Shown: piece by piece, positions 34,658-42,335 of the stretch
How the letters are laid out: every line of letters begins with the position of its first letter
Numbering within the stretch: position 1 is the first letter of the stretch
Source: Bacteroidota bacterium
Lineage (GTDB): Bacteria; Bacteroidota; Ignavibacteria; Kryptoniales; JAKASW01
Reading direction: 5' to 3'
Length of the DNA: 43,212 bases
Assembly (NCBI GenBank): GCA_021794075.1
Contig: JAJYRM010000021.1
Coordinates: 1-43,212, forward strand
Position numbers and translations under genes: made by a program
The notes under the pieces: generated by a model
What the model was told of the DNA's origin: nothing
What the model saw: only the letters and a program-made list of their open reading frames with translations
Databases searched by the model: none

Positions 34658-35998
34658 TTAGTGTTTGAACCATTTCACTATCGCGTCGATCGTTGCATTG
34701 ATCACCGGGTAGGCGACCGGCGATGGGGTCAGAAGCGGATGTGTTCCTATTTGCAGCGTGTTTATGTCGGTATCGGTCATCCTGTTTAGGATCATGACTG
34801 AAACCATGTTGATGAGTTCTCCTGCAGAATCTCCGCCGTACATTTCGGCGCCGAGAAGCGTGTGCGAGTAGGTCGAAAAGATGAGTTTTACGTAGACTTC
34901 GGAAGCACCGGCAAGTTTTCCGGGATGGCGGTCCACGGCCTTCGATGTGCCGATCGTGTAATCAATCCCCTTCTCCTTGGCTCTCTTTTCCGTAACGCCG
35001 CTCACGGCAAAGGCTTTATTGCCGATCTTCGTGGAGAACGTACCAAGCACGCCGGGATATTGACGCACGACCCTGATGGAATAGAGGTTTGATCCGACGA
35101 GGCGTCCCTCCGCCATACCTGTTGAAGCGAGCATGATATTCGTGAGGTCGCCCGTGAAGAAATCATACTTTATTGCGCAGTCCCCAACTGCAAAAATGTC
35201 CTTCTCGGATGTCCTTAGATAGTCGTCCACAAGCACGCCTCTTCCTTCCTGGTATGCGACTCCCAGTTTCTTTATGAGATCGAGGTTCGGCCTGTAGCCG
35301 ACGGAGATAACGACCATATCTGATTTGATCCTTGTTCCGTCGTTCAGCTCGACTTCTTCAACCTTCTTGTTCCCAAGGATTCTCTTTACGCTTTTTCCCG
35401 TAACTATTCCGGCTCCTTCATCGGTCAGTATCTGTTCAGCCTTGAGCGAAAATTCCTCGTCCATCGTGGCAAGAAGGTGCGGCAACATCTCCACAACAAT
35501 TGCCTTCTTGCCCGCCTTGCTTAGCTCGTCTGCCACTTCGACTCCGATATAACCGCCTCCGAGGATAGTTATGTTCGTCGCCTGATGCGCGGCGACCCTT
35601 AGTCTTTCGAGGTAATCCTTCTGTTTCTTAACGAGGAAAACTCCTTCCAAATCACGGCCCTCGATGGGCGGGAGGACCGCGTTCGAGCCGGTTGCGAGGA
35701 CAAGCTTCTCGTATTTGATTTCTTCGCCTTTCGACAGAACGAGGGTGTGGTCATTCCTGTCAACTGCCTCACCGTTTATCACTTCGATCTTTCCGGCGGC
35801 GAGCGGCGCGTCGCCGAGTATGTTCTCTTCGACGCTTTTGAGCGAGAACAACGTATATGGAATCCCACATGGAATCATGGGATTATTCTCTTTTCTGATA
35901 AGCGCTATCCTTTTATCCGGATACGAATTCTTCGCCGACAAAGCAGCCGTAACGCCGGCAGGTCCTCCTCCGACAATAATTACATCATAGTCGTTCAT
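34658..35998 (-). CDS. FAD-dependent NAD(P)H oxidase / CoA-disulfide reductase-like enzyme
   Basis: About 446 residues from the ATG at 35998, which has AGGA upstream; an in-frame ATG at 36019 is possible. FAD binding is shown by VIIVGGGPAGVTAAL at the N-terminus and by FAVGDCA, and NAD(P)H binding by ILGGGYIGVEVADEL. A single redox Cys44 in IPCGIPYTL matches the active cysteine of CoA-disulfide reductases and NADH oxidases. The C-terminal dimerisation domain (YVKLIFSTYSHTLLGAEMYG) is intact. Possible substrates are oxygen, CoA disulfide or persulfides. It sits downstream of the NifX-zinc ribbon genes. Confidence 0.9.
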   Translation of the reverse strand: MNDYDVIIVGGGPAGVTAALSAKNSYPDKRIALIRKENNPMIPCGIPYTLFSLKSVEENILGDAPLAAGKIEVINGEAVDRNDHTLVLSKGEEIKYEKLVLATGSNAVLPPIEGRDLEGVFLVKKQKDYLERLRVAAHQATNITILGGGYIGVEVADELSKAGKKAIVVEMLPHLLATMDEEFSLKAEQILTDEGAGIVTGKSVKRILGNKKVEEVELNDGTRIKSDMVVISVGYRPNLDLIKKLGVAYQEGRGVLVDDYLRTSEKDIFAVGDCAIKYDFFTGDLTNIMLASTGMAEGRLVGSNLYSIRVVRQYPGVLGTFSTKIGNKAFAVSGVTEKRAKEKGIDYTIGTSKAVDRHPGKLAGASEVYVKLIFSTYSHTLLGAEMYGGDSAGELINMVSVMILNRMTDTDINTLQIGTHPLLTPSPVAYPVINATIDAIVKWFKH

Positions 35999-36400
35999 TC
36001 TTATTCCTGTATTGATCATTAAGTTAGAGCGCGTTTAGACCGACGGTCATTAGCTTTTGCCGAGCTTTCGCGTCAAATTTTACTTTTGGCAGATAGACAG
36101 ACCTTTCAACATCAATCGCCCCTCTCAAAATTGCCCTCTCTCCTCACGACGACCATGTCGACGCCGTCCAGGAATTACAGGAACTGCTTTGAGCAAAGGC
36201 TTAGCAATGTTCGCACAGTCCCCCTTCTGGCATCAAGCACCGCCGACGTTCTGTACGCCTGGTTGACGGTGCGTGGTCCGCGTTGATGGTCAGAGTCGAT
36301 TATGCATCTCCATGAAAATTGTTCTTTGGCATACGAAGCGACGTGAAATGTGATAATCCAGTAGGCGTGAATATTCACCACCTACTGTTATTTAACAGGA
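35999..36400. other. About 400-base gap with no supported gene
   Basis: The gap lies between the zinc-ribbon gene and the oxidase gene, both minus strand. A 68-codon minus frame at 36175-36381 has no ribosome site and no protein-like pattern. A short repeat pair CACCG/CGGTG near 36239-36270 could form a weak loop. A promoter for the oxidase probably lies here. Confidence 0.35.
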
Positions 36401-36595
36401 TCAACGGCCCTGCTTCTTTTTCTTCTCGATGGCCAACATGTAATGCTCCGATCCTTCCCGCATCATTACTTTTCCGCATTTCGGACACTTCTCTTCCATG
36501 CACGGAACTCCCTGATGATGCGGCCTCCTGTAACCACAGCTTGCGCAGACGCAGTATCCGCCCGCACCCATTTTCCCGCTATGCTCGCTGCCCAT
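36401..36595 (-). CDS. 64-aa zinc-ribbon protein
   Basis: A small protein with cysteine groups CVCASCGY, PHHQGVPC and CPKCGKVMMRE. The order CxC-x2-CG, PHxxGxPC and CPxCG is recurrent in short proteins encoded beside NifX/MTH1175-like genes in anaerobes, and in the metal-binding parts of such proteins. It probably holds one zinc or iron ion. The C-terminus is Lys-rich (EKKKKQGR). AAAGGAG precedes the ATG at 36595. It lies 12 bases after the deformylase-like gene. Confidence 0.85.
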   Translation of the reverse strand: MGSEHSGKMGAGGYCVCASCGYRRPHHQGVPCMEEKCPKCGKVMMREGSEHYMLAIEKKKKQGR

Positions 36596-36607
36596 TGCCG
36601 ACTCCTT

Positions 36608-37213
36608 TCATTTGATTTGAACCCCGAACTCGAAATCGGGAAGTTGTCTAATTTTGTTTTGCCTTTCATCTTTCAATGTCACGACAGGATAATGCGCGTC
36701 AACGTCACCCTTCTTAACGCGCGACAATTTCGGTCTGACAAGCTGCCGCTTTACCGAAGAGAGCCGTTCGACGAAGAATTTCTGACGAAGGTGATCGTAT
36801 TCGTGCTGGAAAACCCGTGCGGTTACACCGTTCAGCTCCATCTGCACCTCATGGAAACTCCCGTCAGTGAATCGAACTATAATCGACTCCGGACGGCTGA
36901 CATCCTCCCGGAGATCTGGGATGCTCAGACAGCCTTCTTCCATCGTCACGCTCATTTCACTCGATGACAAAATCTCCGGGTTCATCACCGCGAGCGGTTT
37001 CTCCAAGTCATAGCCCGACATCCCCGACAGATCCATAACAAAAAGCGAGACGGGAAGGCCAACCTGATTCGCGGCAAGTCCGATACCGTCGCCGTTGACC
37101 AGGGTCTCAAACATACTCCGAACTAGCCCGACCAGTTTGCCATTGAACTGGGTAATCCGATGTACCGGCTCGTCAAAAACCTTCGTGCCGTAAAGGTAAA
37201 TTGGCATTATCAT
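36608..37213 (-). CDS. def: Peptide deformylase
   Basis: This iron enzyme removes the formyl group from nascent proteins. All three motifs are present: GIGLAANQVG (motif 1), EEGCLSIP with the metal Cys (motif 2) and QHEYDHL with the metal His residues and catalytic Glu (motif 3). The 201-residue length is near normal, though the segment after motif 3 reads RQKFFVERL instead of the usual GxLFxDR, and the C-terminal tail is long. Its place within a NifX/zinc-ribbon cluster is unusual; a second, housekeeping def may exist elsewhere. The start ATG at 37213 has no strong ribosome site; an in-frame ATG two codons later is possible. Confidence 0.92.
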   Translation of the reverse strand: MIMPIYLYGTKVFDEPVHRITQFNGKLVGLVRSMFETLVNGDGIGLAANQVGLPVSLFVMDLSGMSGYDLEKPLAVMNPEILSSSEMSVTMEEGCLSIPDLREDVSRPESIIVRFTDGSFHEVQMELNGVTARVFQHEYDHLRQKFFVERLSSVKRQLVRPKLSRVKKGDVDAHYPVVTLKDERQNKIRQLPDFEFGVQIK

Positions 37214-37340
37214 CTAATTGAGTTCCAAAATTCGTTTTCGAAGTACGGCGTAATAATACTTTCGCCGGCTGAGCGGAACGCAGAGTAACGGACCACGAAT
37301 AGCCCGGTGCTCTTGCTCCCGCCTTGGTTCTTCACGCGGT

Positions 37341-37718
37341 TCAGTGTGAATGGTTGTCATGTCCCGCGCATTCCTCATAACCGTTGAGTTTTCCGAGCGC
37401 GAACAGCTCCACGGCCTCCTTGTAGAGCAGACCCGGAGCCGTAATGACATCCATTCCGAGTTCATGGAAGCCCGCGACGGCCTTGCGTCCCATCCCGCCG
37501 GCTATGATGGTTCCGACGTTGAACTGTTTCACATAAGCTGGAAGCTGGCAGGCTCCGCCATGCTCGCCGTTCAACGGGTTGAAGTACGATTCCTGTCTGA
37601 CGGTCCGGTTGTCGTCGTCCAGTTCGCAGATGTTGAATCTCGAACACCTTCCGAAATGCTCGGCAACTCTCTCTTCCGAGCCCGCCTCTTCGATTGCCAC
37701 TGCCAATCTTCTGTTCAT
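37341..37718 (-). CDS. NifX/MTH1175-like protein with His-containing tail
   Basis: About 125 residues from the ATG at 37718 (AGAGGA just upstream), where the domain begins MNRRLAVAIEE. A longer start at 37757 overlaps the preceding stop as ATGA and is also possible. Signature parts are VAEHFGRCSRFNI and IIAGGMGRKAVAGFHELGMDV, then LLYKEAVELFALGKL. The end CAGHDNHSH adds metal ligands. It is the most typical orange-protein-like member of the three in this window and probably carries or delivers a metal-sulfur cluster in the cytoplasm. Confidence 0.9.
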   Translation of the reverse strand: MNRRLAVAIEEAGSEERVAEHFGRCSRFNICELDDDNRTVRQESYFNPLNGEHGGACQLPAYVKQFNVGTIIAGGMGRKAVAGFHELGMDVITAPGLLYKEAVELFALGKLNGYEECAGHDNHSH

Positions 37719-37753
37719 AATTCCTCTTGTTTTGTTATCACTCTTGACTAGCT

Positions 37754-38146
37754 TCATCTCCGGTTTGTTCTGCCTCCTCTTCTCCTTCTCTTGATCCTTC
37801 TGCCTTCGGCTGGCGCAAGTACGAGAACGAGCTTCTCATCAATGAGAAGGTCGAGAGCTTCAGCCGCGCTCTTGCCAGTAGATTTGTAGACTTTTATTCC
37901 GGCGGCGGAGAGCAGTCTCAAAGAGTTGCTTCCCGCGCTCTCTATAATCGCGGCATCGACATTCTTTTCAATTAGCATCTGCGCCGAGTGAACTCCGGCA
38001 TCTCCCAGCGAATCTGAATAGAGATTCTCGATGATCGAACTTGCCTCTTCCACTGTGTCGTACAATACGAACCACCTGCTCTTGCCAAACTCAGGAGATA
38101 CGGGAGGATTCAAGTCATTCTTCTCGACGGGGACGGCGACGATCAT
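37754..38146 (-). CDS. NifX-like protein with Arg-rich C-terminus
   Basis: A 130-residue protein of the same domain family: MIVAVPVEKND, SPEFGKSRWFVLYDTVEE, then VDAAIIESAGSNSLRLLSAAGIKVY and AAEALDLLIDEKLV. It lacks the Cys and His residues found in its neighbour, which suggests a different or lost ligand set. The last 15 residues are strongly basic (RRIKRRRRGGRTNRR). The ATG at 38146 follows directly on the TGA of the DUF5320 gene (TGAATG), so translation is coupled. Confidence 0.88.
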   Translation of the reverse strand: MIVAVPVEKNDLNPPVSPEFGKSRWFVLYDTVEEASSIIENLYSDSLGDAGVHSAQMLIEKNVDAAIIESAGSNSLRLLSAAGIKVYKSTGKSAAEALDLLIDEKLVLVLAPAEGRRIKRRRRGGRTNRR

Positions 38147-38518
38147 TCATAGTCCGAATCTTCTTCCCATTCCATGGCGGCCATAACCACCGCCGAAACA
38201 GTTTCCTCGCCCACCACCATACGGCCTCCCGCCGCGTCCCACACCGCATGCTGCATTTTCAGCCTGCCCGATCGAAGTCGAGTTGATGCGCGGACGGTCG
38301 GCATCTTTTCGGTCGATGCATCGGCCCATTATTCTTCCGGTCATCGGCCCGAGACCATTCGGACCTGTTCCATCGTAGTTCGGCATTGTGCGCCTCTCTT
38401 TGTTTTCTAATTTCTGCATCTCGGAAATCGCATCGTGCACCAGCTGTGACAGAAAATCAGCGGCAGCGTTCACCTGTTCGACTGTGACCACGTCCAAGAT
38501 GCTTAAACATTTTGCCAT
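38147..38518 (-). CDS. DUF5320 protein, probable N-terminal helical extension
   Basis: The DUF5320 core begins MPNYDGTGPNGLGPMTGR, with the GTGP and GPMTGR pattern and Cys residues, and ends in a Gly/Arg-rich tail (GGGRGNCFGGGYGRHG). The family is small, often encoded beside NifX-like and Mrp genes, and probably binds metal. The core ATG is at 38386 with AGAGAGG upstream. However, the frame stays open upstream, and the ATG at 38518 also has GAGGA before it; it would add about 44 mostly helical residues (VEQVNAAADFLSQLVHDAI). I prefer 38518. A still longer frame to 38653 would overlap the operator and is rejected. Confidence 0.7.
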   Translation of the reverse strand: MAKCLSILDVVTVEQVNAAADFLSQLVHDAISEMQKLENKERRTMPNYDGTGPNGLGPMTGRIMGRCIDRKDADRPRINSTSIGQAENAACGVGRGGRPYGGGRGNCFGGGYGRHGMGRRFGL

Positions 38519-38553
38519 TCCGAGATCCTCTAGATTCACAATAACTCTATTCT

Positions 38554-38570
38554 CCAAAAGACATGCCGCC
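38554..38570 (-). promoter_or_regulatory. Weak sigma-54-like -24/-12 candidate for the DUF5320-NifX genes
   Basis: On the minus strand CGGCATGTCTTTTGGA matches the consensus TGGCACG-N4-TTGCA at most positions with correct spacing, but the -12 GC is GG. It would start transcription near 38542, about 25 bases before the ATG at 38518 and 85-115 bases downstream of the TTGCAC-N4-GCAA sites. The arrangement fits; the sequence match is only fair. Confidence 0.3.
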
Positions 38571-38618
38571 AAAGAAGCCAAAAGCAGTGAAGTTGAAGGT
38601 GTTTTCCCGCACACCATA

Positions 38619-38661
38619 TTGCACATTCGCAAGACGGATTGCACTTGTTGCACTAATGCAA
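38619..38661. promoter_or_regulatory. Two TTGCAC-N4-GCAA palindromes, candidate enhancer sites
   Basis: TTGCACATTCGCAA (38619-38632) and TTGCACTAATGCAA (38648-38661) share the form TTGCAC-N4-GCAA, 29 bases centre to centre, and an extra TTGCAC half-site lies between them at 38639. They sit in the gap between the sigma-54 regulator and the divergent DUF5320-NifX genes. They are probably bound by that regulator. Confidence 0.65.
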
Positions 38662-38726
38662 TTAATTTGTGGTGTGCCGTCGGGCGTTAGCAAAGGGCAC
38701 GGAACCAGAGCCAGGGAGCTATTCCA

Positions 38727-40448
38727 ATGAAAGAGGTTACGAGCATAATTGACCGGAACAGGGAGAACATGATCGTCCCTGACGGGATCGCCGTGATAGG
38801 TCGGGACGAGAAGATCATGGTTTTTAACGAGGCCGCGTCAAGAATAACGGGGTTCGAGGAAGGGGAAATAATCGGAAAGCATTTCGAAGTTCTCTTCCGC
38901 AACAGCCGTCACGACATCGAGCATTTGACCGACTCGCTTGTTAAAAACGTCACGCTGTCCAATCTCTCGATTAACATCACTGATAAGAAGGGGGAGTCCA
39001 GGAACATGCTCGCTTCGATAACTCCTGTAATAAAGTCGGGCGAGGTTATAAGCGCCGTTTTCGTTTTCCGTGACACGCGCGAGATGCTGACGCTGAGCGA
39101 AGAAATTGAGAGAAAGACGCTCGAGCTTGTCGATGAGCGGAACAAGCTTGACGCTATCTTCAACAGCAACATCGAGGGAACATTTACGATAGATAGTGAC
39201 TGGACAGTCACATCGTTCAATAATTCCGCCGAGCGGATCACGGGCTTCAAAAAGAACGAGGCGATTGGGCGAAAATGTTGGGAGGTGTTCAGGTCACGAC
39301 TGTGCAGGAATGGCTGTCATATGGAGCGTACCATGACCAAAGGAAGACCGTCCATCGAAAACGAGCTTGAGATGGTCAATAAGAACGGAGCGGCCGTACC
39401 TATTCGCGTCAATTCCGCCGTACTCAGGAACAGCAAAGGCGAAACTATCGGGGCTGTGGAGACGTTCATAGACATTTCCGAGATTCGAAACCTATCCGAG
39501 CATCTTAGAGAAAGGTTCCGGTATGACAACATCATTGGCAGAAACAAGGAAATGGAACGCGTCTTCACACTCTTAGACAGCGTTTCCCAGACCGACACCA
39601 CCATCCTCGTCACGGGAGAAAGCGGAACGGGTAAGGAACTCGTCGCGAGAGGCATTCATCTGAATAGTCCCAGAGCCAAAGGTCCGTTCGTCGCCCTCAA
39701 CTGCAGCGCCTTTGCCGAGTCGTTGATAGAGAGCGAGCTCTTCGGACACGAAAAGGGAGCATTCACCGGAGCCGTCAGAACGAAGGCGGGAAAATTCGAG
39801 ATGGCCCAGGGCGGAACACTTTTCCTGGATGAGATAGGGGACATATCGCTTCCCGTGCAGACGAAGCTTCTGCGCGTAATTGAGACCCGGCAGTTTGAAA
39901 GGGTGGGCGGCAACAGGCCGATTAAAATGGACACAAGGATCATTGCCGCGACCAATAAAATTCTGCCCGACGAAATAGAATCGGGGAGATTCAGGAAAGA
40001 CCTTTTCTACAGGATTAACGTCATCAATATTAATCTTCCGCCACTCAGGGAAAGGATGGACGACTTACCACTTCTGGTAAATCACTTCATTGCGCGTTTC
40101 AACGAAACACTCGGCAGAAAGGTCGTCCGCTTTTCGCCCGAGGCCTACGACCTCCTTACGAAGTACGATTGGCCGGGAAACGTGAGGGAACTTGAAAATG
40201 TGGTAGAGCACTCTTTCGTGCTGAGCGGACAAGACGTCATCGCCCCTGAATGTCTGCCGGAAAGAATAAGGAAACGTGTGAAGGCCGGAAAGGTGAAGCC
40301 TCTTTCCACAATCAAAGGAGCCGAAAGAGAGATAATCGTGGCCGTCTTGAAGAAACACAACCGCAGCAGGGCCAAAGCCGCCGCCGAGCTTGGTATGAAT
40401 CCATCGACTCTGTGGCGAAAGATGAAGAAACTGGGAATCTCTGATTGA
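38727..40448 (+). CDS. Sigma-54-dependent regulator, PAS-PAS-AAA-Fis HTH
   Basis: A 573-residue enhancer-binding protein. Two PAS domains span about residues 17-115 and 140-250; the second has Cys184, Cys193 and Cys197 (KCWEVFRSRLCRNGC), suggesting a metal or redox sensor. The AAA+ domain has Walker A GESGTGKE (297-304), GAFTGA (344-349), which contacts sigma-54, and Walker B TLFLDEIGD. A Fis-type helix-turn-helix (SRAKAAAELGMNPSTLWRKMK) ends the protein. It has no receiver or GAF domain, so it is controlled by what the PAS domains sense. Divergent from DUF5320-NifX-NifX, it is likely their activator through the TTGCAC-N4-GCAA sites. AGGGAG lies before the ATG. Confidence 0.94.
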   Translation: MKEVTSIIDRNRENMIVPDGIAVIGRDEKIMVFNEAASRITGFEEGEIIGKHFEVLFRNSRHDIEHLTDSLVKNVTLSNLSINITDKKGESRNMLASITPVIKSGEVISAVFVFRDTREMLTLSEEIERKTLELVDERNKLDAIFNSNIEGTFTIDSDWTVTSFNNSAERITGFKKNEAIGRKCWEVFRSRLCRNGCHMERTMTKGRPSIENELEMVNKNGAAVPIRVNSAVLRNSKGETIGAVETFIDISEIRNLSEHLRERFRYDNIIGRNKEMERVFTLLDSVSQTDTTILVTGESGTGKELVARGIHLNSPRAKGPFVALNCSAFAESLIESELFGHEKGAFTGAVRTKAGKFEMAQGGTLFLDEIGDISLPVQTKLLRVIETRQFERVGGNRPIKMDTRIIAATNKILPDEIESGRFRKDLFYRINVININLPPLRERMDDLPLLVNHFIARFNETLGRKVVRFSPEAYDLLTKYDWPGNVRELENVVEHSFVLSGQDVIAPECLPERIRKRVKAGKVKPLSTIKGAEREIIVAVLKKHNRSRAKAAAELGMNPSTLWRKMKKLGISD

Positions 40449-40466
40449 CCTTCGCAAGTTAGTTCC

Positions 40467-40556
40467 TCAGGAATACCTTCTGATCCTCTGCATCGTGAAT
40501 GCCACAGCCAACGCCAGCGCAATCCCGGCAAGCACGATCGACGTCACGATTTCCAT
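40467..40556 (-). CDS. Possible 29-aa single-helix membrane peptide
   Basis: ATG at 40556, stop at 40467. It reads MEIVTSIVLAGIALALAVAF followed by a basic end (TMQRIRRYS), giving one hydrophobic helix with a positive cytoplasmic tail. GAGGA lies eight bases upstream. It follows the FabG-like gene on the same strand after about 70 bases. Peptides of this kind are often missed; some are accessory subunits of membrane complexes, but no family can be named here. Confidence 0.4.
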   Translation of the reverse strand: MEIVTSIVLAGIALALAVAFTMQRIRRYS

Positions 40557-40625
40557 TTCTCATTCCTCACATTTCGCCAGGAGGTAACACGACAAGGAAG
40601 TGCTCCTCCGGACATTATTCCAATT

Positions 40626-41387
40626 CTACACCATCACCGCTCCGCCGGCGACGTCCAGGATTACGCCTGTTATCCATGAGGAGTTGTCGGAAGCCAGGAA
40701 CAGGGCGGCGTCAGCCACATCCTTCGTCTCGCCGAGGCGTTTCAGCGGATGGTATTCCACGATACCTTTCAGATGTTCCGGCGGAATCATTGCCCGGTGC
40801 TTCTCGGTGAAGATCATTTCCGGTGCAATACAATTTACGCGTATACCGAACGGTCCGGCTTCCGCAGCCAGTTGCTGCGTCATTATTTCTATCCCGGCTT
40901 TCGCGGCCGAATACGGCACGGGCGATCTACCGGTCACACGTCTCGCCGCGGCGGAAGAAATAGTTATGATATTCCCAGCCTTTCTTCCCTTCATGCCGGG
41001 CAGGAAGCTCTTAATTGTCAGGAAGGTAGCGGTGAGGTTCCCTTCCACCGATGCGTGCCACCCTACTTCGGTAAGCTCATCGAACGGAGCCGGCTTCGTG
41101 AAGCTTCCTCCGGCATTCGCGACGAGGATATCCACGGGTCCGAATTTCTTTTCGATCTCTGAGCGGGCGGATTCTATTTCTGCGAACTCAGTAACGTCGG
41201 CTATGACGCGCATCGCCTGTCCGCCGTCACGTATTATCTCGTCCTCTAGCTTGCCGAGAGAAGCCTCATCCCTGCCGTGAAGAACCACATTTGCCCCGTG
41301 CTTCGCGAAATGTTTTGCCATGGCAGCCCCGATTCCACGCGAGCTTCCGGTGACCAATGCAATTTTATCTTTCAATTGTTCCATCAT
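40626..41387 (-). CDS. FabG-like SDR oxidoreductase
   Basis: A 253-residue classical SDR. TGSSRGIGAAMA is the cofactor loop, VANAGG the structural motif, Ser in ITISSAAARR and the Tyr-Lys pair in YSAAKAG form the active site, and the C-terminal ITGVILDVAGGAV is typical of 3-oxoacyl-ACP reductase-like enzymes. The Arg in VVLHGRDEASL suggests NADP(H). It stands outside any fatty-acid cluster, so the substrate is uncertain. AGGAAA precedes the tandem ATG start. Confidence 0.92.
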   Translation of the reverse strand: MMEQLKDKIALVTGSSRGIGAAMAKHFAKHGANVVLHGRDEASLGKLEDEIIRDGGQAMRVIADVTEFAEIESARSEIEKKFGPVDILVANAGGSFTKPAPFDELTEVGWHASVEGNLTATFLTIKSFLPGMKGRKAGNIITISSAAARRVTGRSPVPYSAAKAGIEIMTQQLAAEAGPFGIRVNCIAPEMIFTEKHRAMIPPEHLKGIVEYHPLKRLGETKDVADAALFLASDNSSWITGVILDVAGGAVMV

Positions 41388-41533
41388 CGTTTCCTGTTTT
41401 TCGGTTGCGTCATTGCTTTTTTAAGACTCTTCATCCGTAAGTGGGCTTGGGGCCTAAGGTGAAGCCGATAAGTCACTCACTCAGGCAGCACCTTGCGAAG
41501 GCAGGAGACCCAAGGTCGGCCGGTAATCGGAAG

Positions 41534-42136
41534 TTATGCCTTCGCAAGGAGTGACAACTTCCGGAACCTGTACTGACACAGCGGTTTCCCACCGGTCTCG
41601 GGAAGGAAGTTTTCCAGTTTCAGCTGCGGTCCGAAGAACTCTTCGATTTCTTTCCGCTTTCTGCCGCGGGGCCCGACGATGCCGAGCGCATGGGCTCTGC
41701 TGAAATGTATAAGGACATACTGGCCTTCTTCTGAAAGCCACCCGAGCAGTTTATCCCTGTACAGAATTCTGTACCTCTCATTGAATCCGTGAAAGCAGCC
41801 GGCATCGAGTATCAGGTCGAATTTGTCCGCCGTCTCATACTTCGTGATGTCTGCAGCGACGAAATCGACTTTGACGCCGGCTTTCTCCGCCCGCCTGATC
41901 CCGAATGGCAGCGCCTCGGGGATGAAGTCGACGGCAGTCACGCTGAATCCGAGCTGTGCCATGAAGACAGAATTCACTCCGGTGCCGCAGCCGATATCGA
42001 GCGCTCTGCCGTGCTTCTCTCCGGCTTCGACCGCCTCTTTGAGAAGAAGCGGCGGCTCTTCGCGATGCCAGTCGATCCGGGCCTCATCCTTCGCGCGGCG
42101 ATAAGTCAGCCTGTAATAGAACTCGAAATTACTCAT
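41534..42136 (-). CDS. Class I SAM-dependent methyltransferase (TPMT/tellurite-resistance-like)
   Basis: About 200 residues from the ATG at 42136, which has GGAGGA directly upstream; the in-frame ATG at 42148 lies on that ribosome site. Motif I is ALDIGCGTGVNSVFMA, motif II VTAVDFIPEAL, and KFDLILDAGCFHGF corresponds to motif IV. The N-terminal DWHREEPPLLL is typical of methyltransferases of thiopurine/tellurite or chalcogen type. Substrate unknown. Confidence 0.88.
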   Translation of the reverse strand: MSNFEFYYRLTYRRAKDEARIDWHREEPPLLLKEAVEAGEKHGRALDIGCGTGVNSVFMAQLGFSVTAVDFIPEALPFGIRRAEKAGVKVDFVAADITKYETADKFDLILDAGCFHGFNERYRILYRDKLLGWLSEEGQYVLIHFSRAHALGIVGPRGRKRKEIEEFFGPQLKLENFLPETGGKPLCQYRFRKLSLLAKA

Positions 42137-42159
42137 CGAATCCTCCATGCAAAAATCCG

Positions 42160-42335
42160 AAATACTAATCTCTAAATCCTAAGTGCCGCCTTGCGGCATC
42201 CCGACATATAAATGCCATTGGCGGGACAAATTCAAAATCAGAAACTCGAAGGATTAAGAGCTGAAAAATTCATGTTTTGAACTTGGAGCTTTGAACATTG
42301 TTTATGATTTAGCATTTCGTGTTTAGAATTTTTCT
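42160..42335. repeat. Word-repeat-rich intergenic stretch
   Basis: The gap before the methyltransferase gene contains short near-repeats such as AAATCCGAAAT, CTAAATCCTAA, AAATTCAAAATCAGAAACTCGAA and TTTGAACTTGGAGCTTTGAA. The style resembles 19243-19319 and the area near 5930. It has low complexity and no coding potential. Confidence 0.5.

Noticed and set aside
37214-37465. 83-codon minus-strand frame between the deformylase and NifX genes
   Set aside because: It overlaps the NifX-like gene and is Arg-rich and non-protein-like; it looks like a frame shadow.
38519-38653. Upstream extension of the DUF5320 frame to 38653
   Set aside because: It would begin inside the TTGCAC-N4-GCAA sites and lacks a ribosome binding site; the text is not protein-like.
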